A DNA stretch of 64,000 bases from Congeria kusceri (Eukaryota > Mollusca > Bivalvia > Myida > Dreissenidae): positions 17,096,980-17,160,979 of the forward strand of contig CM051034.1 of the NCBI GenBank assembly GCA_027627225.1, in the 5' to 3' direction. Positions 46,901 through 55,949 of this stretch are shown here, piece by piece. Position 1 is the first letter of the stretch; the number at the start of each line of letters is the position of its first letter. The notes under the pieces are model-generated. The model was not told the DNA's origin, ran no database searches, and was given only the letters and a program-made list of their open reading frames with translations. The translations under genes were made by a program, and so were the position numbers.

Positions 46901-49900
46901 TTTTATGGTTCAGTCCATCTGACCTATTACCAATGCAAAATATATTGAGGGTCTGTTTCAAATTTTAATTCTCTTGAAACACAATTTCCCTGATCTGATA
47001 AAAGTATATAACAAACTGAAAACAAAATAATTGACATCTTTAAATATATTTATTTAACCTTGAAAAGATCATTTATTTTGCCACCCTGTGATAATGATCA
47101 ATATAATTATTTATAGTAGACTAGAATATAATTGCATTGTAACATGCTGCATAACAGACATACCGGTATTTTAATCTGCAGGGCTTGCATTAAGGGAAGT
47201 TTGGAAGTAATTTACTCCCAGTTTTTGTCTCAGGACTTCCAAAATTGCAGCCATGGAAGTTTCAGAACTTTCAAAATTTCAGCCATGGAAATTCCATCAT
47301 GTAAGGATGAACAAGTGAAAAGAAAAATTCAGTAATTTATCTAAATGTATACCTATTTTACTGAACAAATTGGCATACAAACACATGATGAAAAAGAACT
47401 GGCCTTAAAAAAACTTTTTTAACAAACAATTTTATATTTAATTTCATTTCTGAAATGCTCAGGACTTATGTAGCGCAATACTGTCAAAACTTCCAAATAT
47501 TAGGAGCAACACTTCCAAAATCAGCGGTCAGGAAGTTCAAACTTCCAGTTTTCAAAAGCTAATGAAAGCCCCGTTAAATCTTAGTCATGTCTACATGCTA
47601 CCACACAAGGCACACATGATTATGGAGTAACTAAATGCCAGTTGGAAGCATGCACATTATTAACATGTTTATTCATGAATGGCTCACTATAACTATACAA
47701 ACAAATGTAATTGAACAGTGCTTCATCAACCAGCATGCAGCAAGAAATTATTGTCAGTTATCATATAATAGGTTGGTATTAATTTTGGTAAAGTACATAC
47801 CAATAAATCTTATATAGAGAATTATTTTAATCGTAAATGAAGAAATGTGAAAATCACAGTGTGTATAATTATTCATATTATGCTTTCATTTTTTATATAA
47901 TTTTAAACTCCGATTTTTGTTGAATCTTTAAATCTCATCTTGTCCCTAGAAGCAAGTACTATAATATGAGGAAATGTAAAAAGTGCTACAGATATCGTTC
48001 TATACAAAGCAGTATCAGGTAATTTGCACTGAGTTTTTTTGCGGTAGGTCGTAAGCTATATTTACATTAGATTTCATTAAACTACATGTATATACAAAAT
48101 AACTTTATGCCTATTTTGTAAATCTTGTACTGAAAATAAGTATCATTTCTTCCTATAAAATGTATTCTGAATAAAAAGATCATCATGTAAAGAACACTGC
48201 TGCCACATTTTACATTTCCCCTTAAATTAATAAATTTAATAAAGCAATGACCTCACATGATGAAAATGTTACAACAAATATTGCTATGATAACAATTATG
48301 CCTTCAAAAGACGAAAAGTTTTATTAACTTATCTTACCATTACCAGTATGTGTTGCTGTACCACTATACCTGTCTATAATTATAATGTATATTTTTTTTT
48401 TTTATTCAAGTGTACATGTAAACCTATTCATATAATACAAAGGCCAGGTGCCATGGAGCAAAAAAACTAATTGAAATGAATTGTATTTATAGCATTTTGA
48501 CATTTTATATAAAGACATCACAATATAAAGCACAAAGCATATCAAAGCAAACATCCAGGTGATTGTCTGTCCTAGATGCTGCAAAAAGCAATTACATGCA
48601 CTTCTTCAAGAAAAAGCATGATTGAGCAGAAGCAGCACACATTTGAAGGAAATTCATTTGTACTCACAGCAGTGAATCAGAGCATGTGAAAACAAAACAT
48701 TCTACAACAACTTGACTGTGAATGACATGGGGGTCTCTACTCTGACTTGAAACCATCTGAAACTTGGTTCATTCCATACTTTTATGGCCTGACAAACAGA
48801 TAGTAGGTACCGTATATTCCCTAATAAACACCCCCACCCTCGCCCATTTTTAATAACCCCCCATAGCTGTAAACACTCAATGCAAATGCATGCCAAACAC
48901 CTTAAATCTTTAAAAGAAATGTTAGCAGAACGAGCAATTCAGTAAAATTACAATGTTTTCTATATACTGCTATTCATGACAGTACACCAAGAATGGGCCC
49001 GGCTACCTCAGTTGATACAGCGCTGGACAGTCAATCCGGGGATCATGAGTTCGAATCCCAGAATCGAAGATCGGCTAAGCTTGCCCAGGAAAAGTGTGAG
49101 TAGGTTAACTGACCGCCGTGATATGACTGAAATACTGTTAAAAACTGCAAAAAATCCAAACAAACAAAGTACACCAAGAACTGGACTCCTATTAAATGCC
49201 CCCTGTGGGAAAATGTAGAGCCTCCAGGGGCATTTATTAGGAAATGTACGGTATCCAAGTACAACTATTTACTTATGGTAAACCATTGAGAATGTAAATA
49301 AAACAGAAGTATAACATAAAGAAATCAATAAAATGTCATTACAGTAAACACGATTTTCTAAGGCTGTCTCTTTATAAAGAGTTTAATTTGTAGAAAAAAA
49401 ATAATTCATGCAAAATAGTATTATTGCATTCTGAATAAAAAATGCATTGAATTGTAACTTATTGACTTAAAATAATGTAAATTTTTTTAGTTCTTCAATA
49501 AATTATGGGTTTCAACATATCTTATGATCAGCTATTTCATCAACTTAGTACTAGGTTCTCCGTTTCCAGCAGTTTGAGAGATTTATCAGGCATTCTAGCA
49601 TTCGCTAATGATGTGCTACTTGGCTACATATACATACCGACACCTCTGTCTGCTTGATTTAAAAGAATGTAGTTAAAGTAATAATTAAATTAAAAACTAA
49701 AAAAGATATAACATTTTAAAATAATCATGGATTGGTGACACTGGCTTTTCTAGAAACGTATGCGTAGAGTCTTAGTGTGTTTCATTACCTATAACTAATT
49801 TGCCTCTCATAAACATCAAAATTGGGGCAAACTTTGAATTAGTTAAGTTGGAACTTCTTAGCATTAACATTTCACTGCGAATGTCTTTCTATCTTTTTAT

Positions 49901-52900
49901 AAATGCTCTTGTATTGTGGAAAAAATTGGAGAGTCTTTCTATCTTTTTATGAGTGCTCTTGTATTGTGGAAAAAATTGGAGTCTTTCTATCTTTTTATTA
50001 AGTGCTCTTGTATTGTGGAAAAAATTGGAGCAACTTGAAAACCAACCGTCTGGTGTGTTCACCGCAAACAAAACATGTTTCCGGGACTGGGAATTGAAAA
50101 CAGACTGCTTAGGTTAATTCTTGGGTGAACCAACCACTGCACTAACCAAACAGCACAAGGAACAGAGGAACTTTAATGATCAAATAAAAACAGACAGGGA
50201 CGGTACAAGAATCCAGGACGTGGAATAATGACATGCCAATTTCACTCATTTAAATGACCAGAATCCAGTAAAAACTCTTTCATATACACGGTACTCTATT
50301 GAAAGATGAGGACAAAAAGCAGACATTTATTCATTTATCTTTATCAGCATATTTAACAAATGTAACAAAACTAAATATGATAATACATGCATATATATTA
50401 ATGCAACATTTTTTACATAGAAATAAAAACGAAAACAAAATCAGGCATCCTTATTTATTTATGTTTATTAGAATATTTCAAGTATAGGAACATGATAACA
50501 CCTGCCTATTATGCTAAGTTAATCTTTTTGCAAAATACGGTTTAGAAAAAAATGAGTGCTGTCTCATAATTAACACATATCTCACAATTATCTGCTCGAT
50601 TAGTTTAAATAGATAACGTTGCAAGAACACAAAGAGGCGCGACTTTCACAGTTTGACAAGTGACACATAACACACTACCAACCCTCAAGTAGGTGTTGGG
50701 GCACAGTGTTGTACAAACATCCTGCTGTGACATGATGCACATACTGGCCCCATTGTATGTTTATTCCCAATAATTAGGGCGAAACGTCCTAGCACGAAAA
50801 AGGGCGAAATATGTTTGGGGGCGAATGGTCCTGTTACCCGGTACAACACAATTTTATGACATAATATGGCACCAGTATAGTTTCCATCTGTACTCTCACG
50901 GTATTTCTATTCCCGCGGTAATTGTCTATCTTTTTTTGTCATGCTTATTTGTCAAAATCAAACCATTTTTTGGTTTTCTTAAAGAAAATAATAAGTTACA
51001 AATGATTTTATTTGGAAACAATCAAGTTATATGACTTTAAATCATAAGTCTCAATAACTTTCGTATCATTTTGCAGCCATCAGTAGACATAAGACGGTCA
51101 ATGTATTCACTTTTCGTCTGCTTAGGTTAATATGTAGGAGAACTCAAAAAATGTTTTTGTAATATTTATAAAATGTTAAAATCCAACAATTTTTAGTTAA
51201 TTTGTGTTTGTTTACAGACTAACAGCAAACTTATTTCAAAACAAAAGTTTTACCGCGAAATAACGGATGACGTAATTTTTCAATATTGCATGGTGCATTG
51301 AAAAAGACAATAATTTAAGAACGAATAAATATGTTTTCTTACAAAACTTTAGATGTTAATTTCATGAAAAGTTTCATTTAATTGGATAATATTGAAAGGA
51401 AATGTTTGGTTAGTTGCTCTTGCTCACATTATGTGTTTAAATGTTAACTACCGCGAGAATACAGATGAACACGGTATTTACTATTTAGTGTACCACTGTG
51501 ACATATTACTAATTAAACACAATTTAAGTATTTTATATGTGTTAAAACTGTTAATGAAACATATTCTGGAAAGTGAAGACTACATTATATTATATTCTTG
51601 TAAGTTGTATGTTTACAAATTCAACAACAACAGAATTTATCTGTCATTTTTCGGGTAAAACGATTCCATGTTAACATCATTTATAATTGTTGCAACTGAT
51701 GTACCTCTAATGTTACTTTCTTTCTTCCACCCTTTCCTTCTGATTTCGCGGACATATTACTTGAAGATCCACCGCTTTTACTACCTTTTCCTGATAAACG
51801 TAACTGACTTTTCGAGGCCATTTTTATTTACGTGTTGCTAAGTTTTATTTAATTTCAATTTGTAGAGAGCACCTGTCAAGGGACGCAAATCAATGAAAGT
51901 GCCTGTGTATAACGCGGATGTATTTTCATCTCACTGCATATTCCCGAAATTACCGCACATTCCCGAAATTACTATGCCTTTTGTTATATATTGGTGACAT
52001 ACCTTAACCGCTTTGTTCTTTCCCTTGCCCTGAAAAATATCATAAAAGCAAATATATATATCATAGATCATATAGATCAACCAAAAATAAAAAATAAAAA
52101 ATAATAATGTGAATATTGTTTCAATGTGCAAGCTTTAAACAATCACCAATAACCGTTCACATTAACCTGACACTGAACTTTTTGCATGAATATATTACAA
52201 AACCGTTACGATGAATATATTAGCAACCGTACTGGAATATAGTACAATCCATGTAAGCATATTTTACTGAAAATACATTTATGTTATCGGTAAACACGTA
52301 AAACGCGTGCACGAACTTAATCGAGCACAAATATAAGAAATAATAATTTTAAGGGCGTAATATATGCTCATAGAATTCATAAGTGTCAGACTAATATGTC
52401 CGATCTATGCCGGGTAATATTCATCAAACAATTGTTATAATTTGCAATTTACGAATATACAAGGTGGTAAACGACACCATCTACAAAATTTACAGAATCT
52501 TCTATACTCTAAAGCATTGCAGCAATAGTAATAGCATACATTTTGAAAAAGAAAAGATTAATCGAAATAAAGTATACCTATGTCACACGGACAGGGTACT
52601 TTTCAAGGCTTAAGTGCTAATAGTTTAGTCTTTCGATGATGTATGGATATAAAGAAAGCAAATCCCCAAAAAACAAAAAAAAATCAACACACGTAATAAA
52701 TCTAGATTTTCCGAAGTATGAAACACTACTTTTTGCGTAGATAAAACGCAGATAATGGGTTTGAAGTGTGATTGATCGCTGAAATAAGACGCTCACGACA
52801 TAAAAGTGGATGTTGCAGTTCTAAATCGATATTGCACTTCGTTATAAATGATTTTCAATACCCCGCCCCCCCCCACACACACACACTCGGAATGCCAGCT

Positions 52901-52913
52901 AAAGTTACCCCCC

Positions 52914-52949
<36 letters not shown>

Positions 52950-53159
52950 GTTATTATTATAATTATTATATAAGGCGTAAAAAAGTTGTTGTTGGTTTCC
53001 GCTGACCCGACACACCCCTATTTTTTACACCGACCCTAAACGTTTTTTTGCCTATCAATCCTTAACTTTTTCAGATTTTCGGGAAAAAAGAGCATTATTC
53101 GCTCATATTGTAAGTATCTTGCCAGAAATATCTTGTGGTAGTAGTAGTAGTAGTAGTAT

Positions 53160-53228
<69 letters not shown>

Positions 53229-53229
53229 C

Positions 53230-53265
<36 letters not shown>

Positions 53266-53580
53266 CGTAGTTGTTGTTGTTGTTGTTGTAGGTAGGTAGT
53301 AGTAGTAGCTGTAGCAGTAGCAGGAGTAGTAGTAGTAGTAGTAGAAGTAGCAGCAGCAGCAGCAGTAGTTTCTATTACTATGATTAGTGCTCCCACCTCT
53401 AGTAAGCCATTCTATTTGTATTGCTGCTGCTGACTGGAGATCCTGACATACGACTAAGATCAATTTCAAATTGAAATAACATTTCACTGTTAACGTTTAA
53501 TTTGTATTACGTTACGGAAAAAAACGCAGTGAAAATCCTACAGAGACAACTGGAATCAGATCACATACCTTTTTGCTCAT
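31917..53580 (-). CDS. CABCOCO1: CLAMP-domain ciliary protein, CABCOCO1 (C10orf107)-like
   Basis: Nine coding exons join in phase to 357 residues: 53580-53569, 52029-52003, 45141-45047, 42795-42626, 41683-41542, 40924-40852, 37766-37647, 35683-35468, 33656-33519 and 31997-31917 (the first carries only four codons). The centre (FKVLTAEHTNVL, QLKEIFSLGNYTIDLTEAAV, LDYYTAAVYWGVQQKFTAQQ, KHMSLVENMVEF..LFAGIG, SLFQHYRLFLYMFTHSQAEE) resembles the CLAMP/C1a-32 domain of human CABCOCO1, a sperm-flagellum/cilium protein. The basic MSKKGKGKNKAVK start, the SPKSRS repeat exon and the coiled-coil C-terminus are less conserved. Identity rests on recalled motifs; the CLAMP family call is firmer than orthology. 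Confidence 0.78.
32150..32910. repeat. Bivalve repeat(s) between GCCCCC and GGGGGCATAA
   Basis: Several related blocks: ACAGAATGATAGGGATTGCT (32190) recurs diverged near 32650, and GACATTAGCAAACCAATATA is shared in part with 34340. Ends CTTTGGGGGCATAAAAAA. Within the terminal CABCOCO1 intron. Confidence 0.7.
33519..33656 (-). CDS. CABCOCO1: CABCOCO1 exon
   Basis: 138 nt: PEEQKPDAAQELEDQVSQSD, LFSQLTADDVREVIESVTRE, MLGSLQ. Acceptor ATTTCTAG, donor TTACAG|GTACCT. Confidence 0.78.
34185..34395. repeat. Fragment of the ACATTAGCAAAC repeat family
   Basis: AACAAGAGCTGTTTGTAAAACA start, GATGAAAACTGTTGGAC, and CTGACATTAGCAAACAAATG near the end; same family as 32280-32560. Confidence 0.6.
35468..35683 (-). 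CDS. CABCOCO1: CABCOCO1 exon with SPKSRS repeats
   Basis: 216 nt, 72 codons, phase 0: EPKSRPHTSSLRSKTG then tandem SPKSRS(V/M) units and SPRSRASTPKKGSRSGQG, ending SSK. Acceptor TTTCTGCAAAG, donor TCGAAG|GTAACT. Basic, probably disordered. Confidence 0.72.
36430..37350 (-). repeat. Tandem-structured repeat, inverted relative to 58832-59760
   Basis: About five units with CAAAGTCCCATAACTCTGAG and CTTGGTAATGAAGCTTCCCA; the 3' side ends GACGGACGGACGGACAAGG and a GGAGCATAAAAA terminus. The unit and the TGCTCC..GGAGCA ends match the repeat at 58.8 kb. Confidence 0.8.
37647..37766 (-). CDS. CABCOCO1: CABCOCO1 exon, Pro-rich
   Basis: 120 nt: LEVEVVKAASVPHPPPLEEG, VAEEMHCLYIATPPPTPTPE. Acceptor TTCTTGTAG, donor CCCGAG|GTGAGC. 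A proline-rich linker after the CLAMP domain. Confidence 0.8.
38231..39258. repeat. 49-bp minisatellite, ~21 copies
   Basis: The unit contains GCTGACCTGAGTTGTCAGAC, ACA(A/G)TAATG(C/T)ACAATATA and ATTCTTGTGAG. Copies differ at a few fixed positions (CAATAATGTAC versus CAGTAATGCAC, ATTCTTG versus ATTATTG). In the CABCOCO1 intron between the exons at 37766 and 40852. Spaceless head-to-tail copies; not CRISPR. Confidence 0.92.
39331..39584. repeat. Palindromic foldback MITE, copy 2
   Basis: ATGAGGCATGTTGTGGGAAA...CCCACAACACGCCTCAT. The central right hairpin is partly deleted. A short CAGGGGCGTAACTATCC fragment of another family sits just to its left (39290). Confidence 0.85.
40127..40453. mobile_element. 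hAT-like MITE with CAGGGGCGTAGC ends
   Basis: CAGGGGCGTAGCTT at the left and AAGCTATGCCCCTG at the right; TCAGG flanks both ends (5-bp target duplication). No coding capacity. In a CABCOCO1 intron. Confidence 0.7.
40852..40924 (-). CDS. CABCOCO1: CABCOCO1 exon
   Basis: 73 nt: SLFQHYRLFLYMFTHSQAEE, IIGTD. Acceptor GTATTTCAG, donor ACAGAC|GTAAGA. Confidence 0.85.
41067..41300. repeat. Palindromic foldback MITE, copy 3
   Basis: ATGAGGCGTGTTGTGGGAAA...TTTCCCATGACACGCCTCAT; inner palindromes partly eroded. Confidence 0.85.
41542..41683 (-). CDS. CABCOCO1: CABCOCO1 exon
   Basis: 142 nt: EKHMSLVENMVEFNKLFAGI, GIEDVKSSGLDFFDLPTVKN, ITQYIFS. Acceptor ATTTTCCAG, donor CTCAAG|GTATGG. Confidence 0.87.
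42075..42240 (-). ncRNA. tRNA-derived SINE
   Basis: The minus strand has AGTGGTGTAATGGA (A box) and GAGTTCGATCCC (B box) at tRNA spacing, followed by a non-tRNA body. Not a functional tRNA. Confidence 0.6.
42626..42795 (-). CDS. CABCOCO1: CABCOCO1 exon, CLAMP core
   Basis: 170 nt: EQLKEIFSLGNYTIDLTEAA, VLDYYTAAVYWGVQQKFTAQ, QLSGFFTVVHMLLGNVK. Acceptor CTGTTTCAG, donor AAAG|GTCAGA. Confidence 0.85.
42881..43135. repeat. Palindromic foldback MITE, copy 4
   Basis: GAGGCGTCGTGGGAAAATGG...TTTTCTCACGACGCGC. Both inner palindromes are intact (CCGGATTAACCTGTGCGGTC / AGGCTAATCCGGG and a mirrored partner). Flanked by an (AT)n run on each side; 85 bp from a CABCOCO1 exon. Confidence 0.88.
43532..44178. 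mobile_element. hAT-like MITE with TAGGGATGGCA ends
   Basis: TAGGGATGGCATTGAA at the left, TTTTGCCATCCCTA at the right. Subterminal inverted CGAATATTCG motifs lie near the left end and a weaker match near the right. About 650 bp, no transposase. Confidence 0.7.
44190..44480. repeat. ~280-bp dispersed repeat, copy 2
   Basis: Same family and orientation as 26760-27066 (shared TTTCTAATAATT.. CTAAATCCAG, TTGACCAGCCCAG, CTGCTATTTTGCT). Abuts the hAT-like MITE on its left. Confidence 0.75.
44800..44893 (-). ncRNA. tRNA-derived SINE head
   Basis: Minus strand: CTGTTGTCTAGTGGTAAAGC (A box) and CAGGGGTCAATTCCCGG (B box) at tRNA spacing, with an anticodon-arm-like CACTGGACTTGAGTG between. Flanking stems are imperfect. 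Confidence 0.6.
45047..45141 (-). CDS. CABCOCO1: CABCOCO1 exon, start of CLAMP region
   Basis: 95 nt: DEEDEKDSLAFKVLTAEHTN, then VLMGMNAVQMQ plus GA. Acceptor TTGATATCAG, donor CAGGA|GTAAGC. Confidence 0.8.
45161..45353. repeat. Truncated foldback MITE between 46-bp direct repeats
   Basis: Half of a foldback element (45209 to about 45304) is bracketed by two copies of a ~46-bp host segment containing GCAATGTTGAATGCAAACAA (45177 and 45320). Much longer than a transposition duplication, so probably a local tandem duplication. It begins 20 nt upstream of a CABCOCO1 acceptor. Confidence 0.75.
45587..45846. repeat. Palindromic foldback MITE, copy 5
   Basis: GAGAGTGTCGTGGGAAAACC...GTTTCCCACGACAGGC with both inner palindromes recognisable. 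Confidence 0.85.
45870..46757 (+). repeat. Tandem-structured bivalve repeat ending GTGGGGGCATAAAAA
   Basis: Starts ACATGTGTCCGTAGGACACG. Five units of about 170 bp share CAGGTGCACAAGTTCACATG and a GTTTCATCACTCTAGCAG motif. Ends CCGACGGACGGACAACGGC then AAAGTGGGGGCATAAAAAAC. Confidence 0.88.
47176..47576. mobile_element. Possible CAGGGCTTGCATTA-type MITE
   Basis: CAGGGCTTGCATTAAGGG at the left, AGCTAATGAAAGCCCCG at the right (imperfect inverted pair). Repeated GGAAGTTT/AACTTCC motifs subterminally on both sides. Confidence 0.5.
47580..48800. other. CABCOCO1 intron, no features seen
   Basis: AT-rich intron sequence. No coding exon, repeat family or RNA gene recognised. Confidence 0.6.
48808..49253. 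mobile_element. MITE with TACCGTA ends, carrying a nested SINE
   Basis: TACCGTATATTCCCTAATAA at the left and TTATTAGGAAATGTACGGTA at the right form ~25-bp inverted ends (followed by GGGG-rich CACCCCC / GGGGCAT). A 174-bp SINE lies inside. Confidence 0.8.
48994..49167 (+). ncRNA. tRNA-derived SINE with 13-bp target duplication
   Basis: Head GGCTACCTCAGTTGATACAG (A box) and GAGTTCGAATCCC (B box) with an anticodon-like arm between, then a non-tRNA body and an A-rich CAAACAAACAA tail. AGTACACCAAGAA flanks it exactly at 48981-48993 and 49168-49180, the signature of LINE-mediated retrotransposition. Confidence 0.9.
49260..49880. other. CABCOCO1 intron, no features seen
   Basis: AT-rich; no exon or repeat recognised. 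Confidence 0.6.
49882..50031. repeat. ~50-bp tandem repeat, 3 copies
   Basis: Three copies of GTCTTTCTATCTTTTTAT plus GTGCTCTTGTATTGTGGAAA and AAATTGGAG. Lies beside a tRNA-like fragment on the minus strand. Confidence 0.85.
50070..50162 (-). ncRNA. tRNA-like fragment
   Basis: Minus strand TTTGGTTAGTGCAGTGG (A-box-like) and TTTTCAATTCCCAG (B-box-like) about 40 nt apart. Probably a decayed SINE. Confidence 0.4.
50170..51700. other. CABCOCO1 intron, no gene seen
   Basis: AT-rich sequence with short random open frames; no family recognised. Confidence 0.55.
51705..51821 (-). CDS. CABCOCO1: Alternative first exon of CABCOCO1
   Basis: ATG at 51821 opens MASKSQLRLSGKGSKSGGSS, then SNMSAKSEGKGGRKK and VTLE, ending at donor GAG|GTACAT (an internal donor AAA|GTAACA is also possible). 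Both donors are phase 0, so it splices in frame to the DEEDEK exon at 45141. No acceptor fits upstream, so it would be an alternative promoter/first exon encoding a similar basic Lys/Gly/Ser leader. Confidence 0.55.
52003..52029 (-). CDS. CABCOCO1: CABCOCO1 coding exon 2, 27-nt microexon
   Basis: Encodes GKGKNKAVK between TTTTTCAG and GTATGTC; phase 0 on both sides. Confidence 0.62.
52917..52972 (+). repeat. (ATT)n microsatellite
   Basis: About 12 ATT units with single interruptions, just after a C-rich/(CA)n patch at 52862-52886. Confidence 0.95.
53136..53375 (+). repeat. (TAG)n compound microsatellite
   Basis: About 240 bp of TAG/GTA units with GTT, GTAGGTAG and GCA variants at the right side. 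It sits about 200 bp from the CABCOCO1 first exon, in the intron between its first two coding exons. Long poly-Thr and poly-Leu frames on the minus strand are artefacts. Confidence 0.95.
53569..53580 (-). CDS. CABCOCO1: CABCOCO1 coding exon 1 (MSKK)
   Basis: ATG AGC AAA AAG followed by donor GTATGTGA. The 5'UTR continues upstream (to the right) with no further in-frame ATG noted. Joins in phase 0 to 52029. Confidence 0.6.
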
Positions 53581-53971
53581 CTCTTTTCTCTGTCGAGAGT
53601 ATCTCAGCGGAACAACATACCTACAAACAAATGAATTTTACATTTTTATATATTACGCGATTGTGACGGTTAGCAACGACGTCATAAACGTTTGTGACGT
53701 GATTCAGCTCCGTTTGGGCAAAGTACGCGATTGTTATGGTTAGCAACTACGTCAAATAACGTTATTTGACGTCGTTACTCTAAATAACGTTATTCAGCGC
53801 TGCTTTCGCTGAACACGCCATTTAGTAACATGACGTTGTTGGATTTAGTGACGTCATTCAGCTATGGTTAATTTTCGTACGCTATCTTACGATTGAGTAA
53901 AATAATAGTAAAATAGGAGTAAAACTGCTTAGCGTGTAGGATATTACTTTCTTTTTTTAATGCCAGCTGGG

Positions 53972-54222
53972 CCCGTATTCACAAAGCTCTTTTGAGAAAA
54001 CTACGAAAATTTTCATAAAATTCCTTAAGTCTCTGGCTGTTTCATGTATAGGTCTTTTAACATTAATACGTTGTAAACTTGTAAATATTGCTTATATGTT
54101 TAGTATTGCAGCATTCTTTATACATAAATCATTTGATTTCACATAAAAAATTTGATCTGAAATTTTCACTTAAGTACAACTTAAGTTAAGATTTCCCTAA
54201 GAAGCTTTGTGAATACCAGCGT
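53972..54222. mobile_element. MITE with GTATTCACAAAGC ends
   Basis: CCCGTATTCACAAAGCTCTT at the left, AAGAAGCTTTGTGAATACCA at the right. A second, inverted relative starts immediately (54225, GCCATATCCACAAAGCTTCT) and its body runs to about 54450, sharing AAATCTTAACTTAAGT in opposite orientation. Confidence 0.75.
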
Positions 54223-54459
54223 TGGGGCCATATCCACAAAGCTTCTAAGGAAAATCTTAACTTAAGTTATACTAAAGTGAAAATTTCAAATAAAATTTCC
54301 TTGTTAAAATCAATATTTTATATTTGAAATATGGTGAAATAAGAAGCATCTGTTGATTATTTAGCACAGTAAAACCATTTAAGACAAAATAAACTTTAAA
54401 TAAACCAGCCACAGACTTAAGGAATATTAGAACTTTAAGAAATTTACTTAAGTTTTCAA

Positions 54460-55700
54460 AAACGATACTAGCTATAGTGACCGCATGTCGACCTAATCTA
54501 GGTAGCAAAGGCGATTAAAATATTAGATCTACCATGCATATGTATTTAGAATCTATGCCACTTTTAGCGTATATATTAAACTTATTGTAAATGATTGTGA
54601 AGTTATTTTATACTAATTGCCTAAACGTTAAATTACAATAAGGATAAGTTTAAAAGCAAAAATAACACGTTCTAAAATAAACTAACAAGTTTGTAACAAA
54701 TATATCTACATAGATCTAGATCAGCATACGTATGCAAATGCGTTAATTTTAAACACATTTTAATATTGTTAGTAATATAGTTAAAGAGTTACTCACAGAT
54801 TAGTGATAACAAGTTAAATTTCAAATATCCCACTGCTGAAGGTACAGAAAAAACTTTGTTTAAATTATGTGTTTATATTAAATATCCACAGTCAATATGT
54901 AAACAATGGAGCTAAGTATTGCCACCGTCCTTGATTTATTTAAAGGGACAGACGTCGTGAAAAAGTTGATAAACTGAGGATCTGATTTCGGGGGTTACGA
55001 CTTAGAATGATTAAAAAAAATCTTCATTTATAAGTGCAGTTAACAGAATCGAATGAAGCAGGGTAAACATCTCAAAAGATTTAACATGTTCGTTAAACTG
55101 ACGAAATTTTTCATTTGAACAACTATAACACTATGTTATTGCCGGTAACGTTTTCACGTCAATTTAAAATGTCACATAATTTAGTTTTCATTTTTTGGGG
55201 TTAAAATAATCAATTTTTAAGAAACGACCACGTGATAATATAGAAACAACATATCATTTTTTTTTACAATTATATTAAATATCCGACTTACCGTACGTAT
55301 TTGGGTTAATATTTATCGTAGTATCCCGCTTTAGAATTCGCCACACTGGTAAGACCTCGGCCTTCTAATGCGATATAGATACGCCGCGCTTTGTATGGTC
55401 ATATTGATTTAGATAAACTTTAATAAAACAACATTTCTTTTATGCAAACCTTTGAGCGCTTCAATGGCCAATATCTACACCAATATTGACTTTAATTAAA
55501 ATGGGTGTAAATTAAGTTACATGAAACGACCGATCGGGCTTGCATGGATACATAATAACACAATCAGTTCGGAATTGAATGCGGCTTGAATAGAATGCGT
55601 GAAAATCCATTCTGTTCAGTTGAGCAGATAAAATCTCTTCTTGAACTAAAGTAGAAGAGTAAATGCAATGGTGTTACGAGTTTTGTAATACTACCCTGTA
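54460..55700. other. Intergenic, no gene seen
   Basis: AT-rich DNA upstream of CABCOCO1; no repeat family or coding signature recognised. Confidence 0.5.
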
Positions 55701-55866
55701 TTGAGTATTTTTGACAAAGCCATTATTTTTTTATTGGATTGTTGTGTTTTGTGTGTGTGTGTTTTGTTATTTAAGTCGTGATTTAATTCGAACACGTGCA
55801 TGTATTGTTGTGCTCTACCCACAATTTCAGCGAAAGTCTGTCCAACCTCGGAGAAAAGCCAGTAAA

Positions 55867-55947
55867 ATGCACGAGGTCCATGAAAAATGTCCAGAACACC
55901 GACCCTCATGGCTGTTTTGCAATTCCTGTCGTGTGTCTAATTGCTAG
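55867..55947 (+). pseudogene. Possible TRIM-type B-box fragment
   Basis: The frame from 55867 reads MHEVHEKCPEHRPSWLFCNS then CRVSNC and stops. CxxH...LFCxxCxxxxC resembles the B-box zinc finger of TRIM proteins, a family expanded in bivalves. No other TRIM part is visible nearby, so it may be a relic or chance. Confidence 0.3.
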
Positions 55948-55949
55948 CT

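Noticed and set aside
53095..53487. Long poly-Thr and poly-Leu reading frames on the minus strand
   Set aside because: They are translations of the (TAG)n microsatellite and have no splice or start context.
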